Position numbers and translations under genes: made by a program. Source: Bacteroidota bacterium (GTDB lineage Bacteria; Bacteroidota; Ignavibacteria; UBA10030; UBA8401). Taken from it: 34,403 nt of DNA. The stretch spans positions 1 through 34,403 of the forward strand of contig JAGWND010000008.1 of the NCBI GenBank assembly GCA_028873075.1, given 5' to 3'. Below are positions 30,973 through 34,403 of the stretch, in pieces. The notes below the pieces were generated by a model that did no database searches, was not told the origin of the DNA, and saw only the letters and a list, made by a program, of their open reading frames with translations. How positions within the stretch are numbered: the stretch's first letter is position 1; the number at the start of each line of letters is the position of its first letter.

Positions 30973-33900
30973 TTAAAAAATAATCCTGTAATATAAGCGG
31001 ATGCCGCTCGTCGGCCGTCGGGGATCGCTCGGCTCCACCGACTCGACTTTGCGGTTCACTTCAAGCATCAGATTGCGAAGCTTCTGATCGCCCGTGACCG
31101 AACTCAGCGGCAATTGCACGCTGATGTTCGCATTATTAATGTCGTTGAACACTTTTCCGCCGAACGACCAGTACGCGTCGGCGACCTCGCCGCTCAGCCG
31201 CAAATCTGTTTCCGCGCCGACGGAACGGACTTCCGCACTCGACACGAACGAAATGTTGTTCGAGCGCATAAAATCCATCAACATACCGGAGAGCATTGTA
31301 TTCGCGAAACCGGAAATAACGGAATAGCCGATCGCGCCGCCGACACCTAAATTGTTAGCGATGCCTTGCTTATCGTTCGATGTCAAATCGTCGCGGAATT
31401 TCCCCGGCGTTCCTGCCGATGAAGTCAGCAAAAATGCAATTGCGTCGGCTTCTACGTCGCCGGTTCGCTCCGTTTGAATATTGTTATTGTCAATCGTGGA
31501 AAGACCGATCTTCACTTTCGGCTCGTAGCGCGTTCCGGAGATCACCAGCGAAACAACAACTTTTTCCGTTGTCGAATCGTTTACCAAATGCGTTCCGTTG
31601 TACTGCGCGTTGATGTCTAACTTCGGGTTGTCGGACGGTCCGGTGAATGACAGGCTCCCGCTTGCATCAAATTGTTTGTAGAACTGATAATGTGAACGGT
31701 CGGAGACATTAATCGTCCCCGTTAGACGAACGTCTTTCCCTTCCTTGCTCAAGTTCAACTTTCCGTTCAAATCGGCAAACAGTTCTTCGTTTGTCGCTGC
31801 ATTGAAGATCATCGTGATTTGCACAACACCTTGGGTCTGAATCGTGAGGTCGTACGCAAGTCCGTCAAGAAATGAAGGCTCCGCAATGTACCGCATCGCG
31901 CTCTTTCGCCGGGCAAGCGCTTGAAGGCTCTGCTGAAGCAGCGTCCCAACGTGCTGCTTTGTGGTATCGTCAATAATTGTCACGCTTGCAAATCGTGAGG
32001 AGGCTGACGTTCCGCTCGCAGAGCGGGTCGGCGGAAACACAAGCTGTGCCTGCTTCACGTAGATCGTGCCGGTGACATTCGAATGAACATAGTCGCCTTC
32101 AAACCGAATGCCATCGTCGCCGGTGGAGGCAACGAGATCGCCATAAACCGATGGTGTCGCCGCACGAGACGCTTTCTGCAGCACCATCAATTCCCCTTTC
32201 GCAAGAAGATGAAATGCCGACGGCACAAAACCGCCCATCATCACGGAGCCGTCGAGTGTGACTTTCCCCTTGCGCCAATCATTCTGTGTATTCGAGATCG
32301 TAAACTGTGAAAAGAGAATCGAGCTGTCGCGAAACTGCACGGCACCGTTTACTTGATACACGATGTTGTTCAACATCATTCTGAACTCCCCGTCACTCAG
32401 CAACGTCGAGCCGTTGAAGACCGGGGCTGAAAGGGAGCCGCCGAAGAGAACGGAGCCTGTCATTGTTCCGCTCAATTCCTCAACATCGGGAATGAAAGGG
32501 CTAAGAATGCTGATTTGAAATCCGTTTACCGTGAAGCGAAGATCAAGCCCCGGCAAATCAAAACGATGTTCGACCGCTGCGAGCGAAAGATCTACCGGCA
32601 TTATTCCTGTTAATAGAAGCTGTCGCTCGCTCCCGCTTCCTCCTCCGGCTTGCTCCCGATACAACGCAACTTGAACGTCCGCTCTTTTATCGTGATAGAA
32701 CACAGCGGCATCAATCGTCCCAAAATACGAATCGCGGTAGATAACATCGCCAGCAACGACATGCGCCCGGATGATCGGTTTTTCCATTGTTCCTGAAATC
32801 GTACACGTACCCTGTACCGTTCCTCCGAATGCCAAGGCTTCCTGTTTGAAGCTCTGTGATCCTCCCGCATAATATAAATCGCCGACAGAATAATTCTGAA
32901 GATTCATAAACCCGCTGACGGCACCATGAAAGTTAAGCTCGCCGCCAACGCTCAACCGCTCATCTTGATGAGTGAACACCACGGAATCGAGCCTGACACC
33001 GGCAGGCGTAACTGCCGCCGTGAGCGGAGATGCGTTGTTCAATTCATACCCTTGATAGCGGAGAGAACAGCGATCAAGCTGAAGACGATATCCCGACAGT
33101 TCGGGATGTACTTCAAGATGTCCGCCGAGGCTGACATCGAGCGTCGTATCGAGCGAGCCGGAAATCGCATACTTACCGACACGATTATGATAGACATAAT
33201 CCACCGACGCTTTTCTGAACTGCGTTTCTCCTAAAAAGATATTATCAGCAGCAAGTTTGAGCCTCACAATGGGACCGTCGAAAGAGGAGAGCAAGCTATC
33301 AGGACGAAGATTATTGAAATGAAACAACGCGGTGCCGTTTTCTACAACAAGAAATCCCGATTGGGACGAAAGCGGATAGCGGCCGGAACGAACCGCGATG
33401 TTTCCTTCTGCAGAAAGAGAATCTCTCGTGCCGATCAGTGTGCCGGCGATTGAACCCGTGACAGTGCAGCCGTTTTCGCCGAACAAAAAAACGACCGGCT
33501 CAATGTCCTTCACATCTAATGAGTAATGGAGCCGCTGAACAGTTTGCACGGATTCATCCCGAGCAGAATAATTCTTCTCCCCTGTATCTGTTGAAAGATT
33601 CGCCGCCGTAGAATCGAACATTGCGCGCTGCGCACGATACGTTTTCGAGAAACCCCGCACCTGTGCCCTGATAATCTCGATAAGACTTTGATATGAAAAC
33701 ACGCCGTTCACAGAAAGATCCGCTACGGGAGAATGCAGCTCGATCAACTTCTGGCGAAGAGAATCCTGTGCGACTTTCATCGCCGCTCTGCCCCCTTCAA
33801 AAATGTGCGACCCGAAACGAGAGCGGTCGAATTGCAGCCACGCATCGGCGTTTGTTTCTTCGAGCGAAAGGTTTTTTCCCTGTATGCCGAATGTCAGCGA

Positions 33901-34403
33901 ACAATCGGAACTGAATTGCTCTTCTTTCAAGAACGGAGAGAAATCGAAATGGGTGATGCCGCCGCTCACTGTATAGCTTGCTGCTTCTCTCGCATGCTGC
34001 ATCCCCCCACGGGAAAAATCTACGGTACCGTTAACCGATGCCGAGCCATGCGCTGAAGCGAGCGATATTTCCGTCCGAATAATTTTCTTCTGCACCGAAA
34101 CCGTTACAGCCGCGCGATGCACTTCGATGGAATGAATGAGCGAGGAGTCCACCACGACGGCTGCCGTCGAACTCAAATCGTCCAACGACGTCCCTTCCCC
34201 GCGGATTGACGCTGAAAAATTCACTCGGGAATTGAGAGAAGCTGCCGGAAAGAACCGCGCAAGGTTAACAGCCTCCCCTTTTGCAGTCGCTTCGTATCTC
34301 ATTGCAGCGCCGGTAAGATTCATTGACGCATCGGCAGAGAGAGCGCCGGCGGCCGTTTGAGCACTCACGGTTGCCTGGAAATCGAGCGGCTTTCCGATGT
34401 AAT
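30973..34403 (-). CDS. tamB: TamB/DUF490-family translocation and assembly protein, 5' end outside window
   Basis: At least 1143 residues. The reading frame is open to the right edge, so the N-terminus (signal anchor) lies outside. Long beta-rich repeats of the AsmA/TamB type run throughout, for example SLSAEGNIAVRSGRYPLSS and DGSVMMGGFVPSAFHLLAKG. The last part is the DUF490 domain: LNIDAQYN-like segments (LDINAQYNGTHLVND), VSLVISGTRYEPKVKIGLST, then DAIAFLLTS and a final KVFNDINNANISVQLPLSS, ending LYYRIIF. Known role of the family: inner-membrane-anchored bridge that moves lipids or assists outer-membrane protein insertion, with an Omp85-type partner (TamA). Here the nearest Omp85-like gene is 25340-28501, two genes downstream. 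Confidence 0.9.
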   Translation of the reverse strand, partial: YIGKPLDFQATVSAQTAAGALSADASMNLTGAAMRYEATAKGEAVNLARFFPAASLNSRVNFSASIRGEGTSLDDLSSTAAVVVDSSLIHSIEVHRAAVTVSVQKKIIRTEISLASAHGSASVNGTVDFSRGGMQHAREAASYTVSGGITHFDFSPFLKEEQFSSDCSLTFGIQGKNLSLEETNADAWLQFDRSRFGSHIFEGGRAAMKVAQDSLRQKLIELHSPVADLSVNGVFSYQSLIEIIRAQVRGFSKTYRAQRAMFDSTAANLSTDTGEKNYSARDESVQTVQRLHYSLDVKDIEPVVFLFGENGCTVTGSIAGTLIGTRDSLSAEGNIAVRSGRYPLSSQSGFLVVENGTALFHFNNLRPDSLLSSFDGPIVRLKLAADNIFLGETQFRKASVDYVYHNRVGKYAISGSLDTTLDVSLGGHLEVHPELSGYRLQLDRCSLRYQGYELNNASPLTAAVTPAGVRLDSVVFTHQDERLSVGGELNFHGAVSGFMNLQNYSVGDLYYAGGSQSFKQEALAFGGTVQGTCTISGTMEKPIIRAHVVAGDVIYRDSYFGTIDAAVFYHDKRADVQVALYREQAGGGSGSERQLLLTGIMPVDLSLAAVEHRFDLPGLDLRFTVNGFQISILSPFIPDVEELSGTMTGSVLFGGSLSAPVFNGSTLLSDGEFRMMLNNIVYQVNGAVQFRDSSILFSQFTISNTQNDWRKGKVTLDGSVMMGGFVPSAFHLLAKGELMVLQKASRAATPSVYGDLVASTGDDGIRFEGDYVHSNVTGTIYVKQAQLVFPPTRSASGTSASSRFASVTIIDDTTKQHVGTLLQQSLQALARRKSAMRYIAEPSFLDGLAYDLTIQTQGVVQITMIFNAATNEELFADLNGKLNLSKEGKDVRLTGTINVSDRSHYQFYKQFDASGSLSFTGPSDNPKLDINAQYNGTHLVNDSTTEKVVVSLVISGTRYEPKVKIGLSTIDNNNIQTERTGDVEADAIAFLLTSSAGTPGKFRDDLTSNDKQGIANNLGVGGAIGYSVISGFANTMLSGMLMDFMRSNNISFVSSAEVRSVGAETDLRLSGEVADAYWSFGGKVFNDINNANISVQLPLSSVTGDQKLRNLMLEVNRKVESVEPSDPRRPTSGIRLYYRIIF

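Noticed and set aside
1-34403. CRISPR array, tRNA/rRNA genes, insertion sequences, prophage
   Set aside because: No regularly spaced repeats, cloverleaf with CCA-end pattern, rRNA motifs, transposase or phage proteins seen. Small tRNA-like elements cannot be fully excluded by eye.

Overview
The window looks like a mid-GC chromosome segment from a Gram-negative member of the Bacteroidota/Chlorobi/Ignavibacteria side of the tree. Evidence seen in the sequence: two secreted proteins end in type IX secretion (T9SS) sorting domains of the NYPNPFNP type; there is a GWxTD-family lipoprotein, a TamB-like protein and an Omp85-like barrel; and several promoters fit TTG-N20-TAnnTTTG, the form known from Bacteroidota. 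I see no tRNA, rRNA, CRISPR array, transposase or phage gene, so this reads as ordinary chromosome with unusual small repeats in its gaps.

Layout. (1) 1-1294, minus: 5' part of an exported TPR protein. (2) 1423-2310, plus: a lone exported alpha/beta hydrolase. (3) 2349-10427, a minus run: rsmE, a membrane-anchored HELVH peptidase-like/TPR protein overlapping by ATGA with a GWxTD lipoprotein, a GT9 heptosyltransferase-like enzyme, and a RecD2-type helicase. (4) 10720-19303, minus: a small T9SS protein, a PDZ-containing NarX-type sensor kinase with its LuxR-type regulator, then a 1208-residue T9SS protein with CARDB, FN3, cohesin-like and dockerin modules. (5) 19514-25282, plus: an OmpR-type regulator and HAMP sensor kinase, a tiny Lys/Met-rich exported protein, an unknown membrane protein and an APC permease. 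(6) 25340-34403, minus: the 3' part of tamB, then rnr, then a protein joining an HELVH domain, a TolB-like propeller and an Omp85-like barrel.

How it fits together. Much of the content concerns the cell envelope: LPS sugar transfer, outer-membrane assembly, surface export, and two envelope-facing two-component systems. The NarX/LuxR pair sits between the two T9SS genes, and the OmpR pair sits directly before the Lys/Met-rich exported protein. These positions suggest regulatory links but do not prove them.

The most unusual signals are non-coding. Two terminators after the T9SS genes differ only in ways that preserve base pairing of the minus-strand RNA. Three genes without a Shine-Dalgarno sequence have a -10 box ending 6-8 nt before the ATG, which suggests leaderless mRNAs. 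A 23-bp direct repeat (22/23 identical) flanks the LuxR regulator. Several gaps hold word-like degenerate repeats that run into coding ends, and a GC-rich palindrome lies in frame inside the GWxTD gene.
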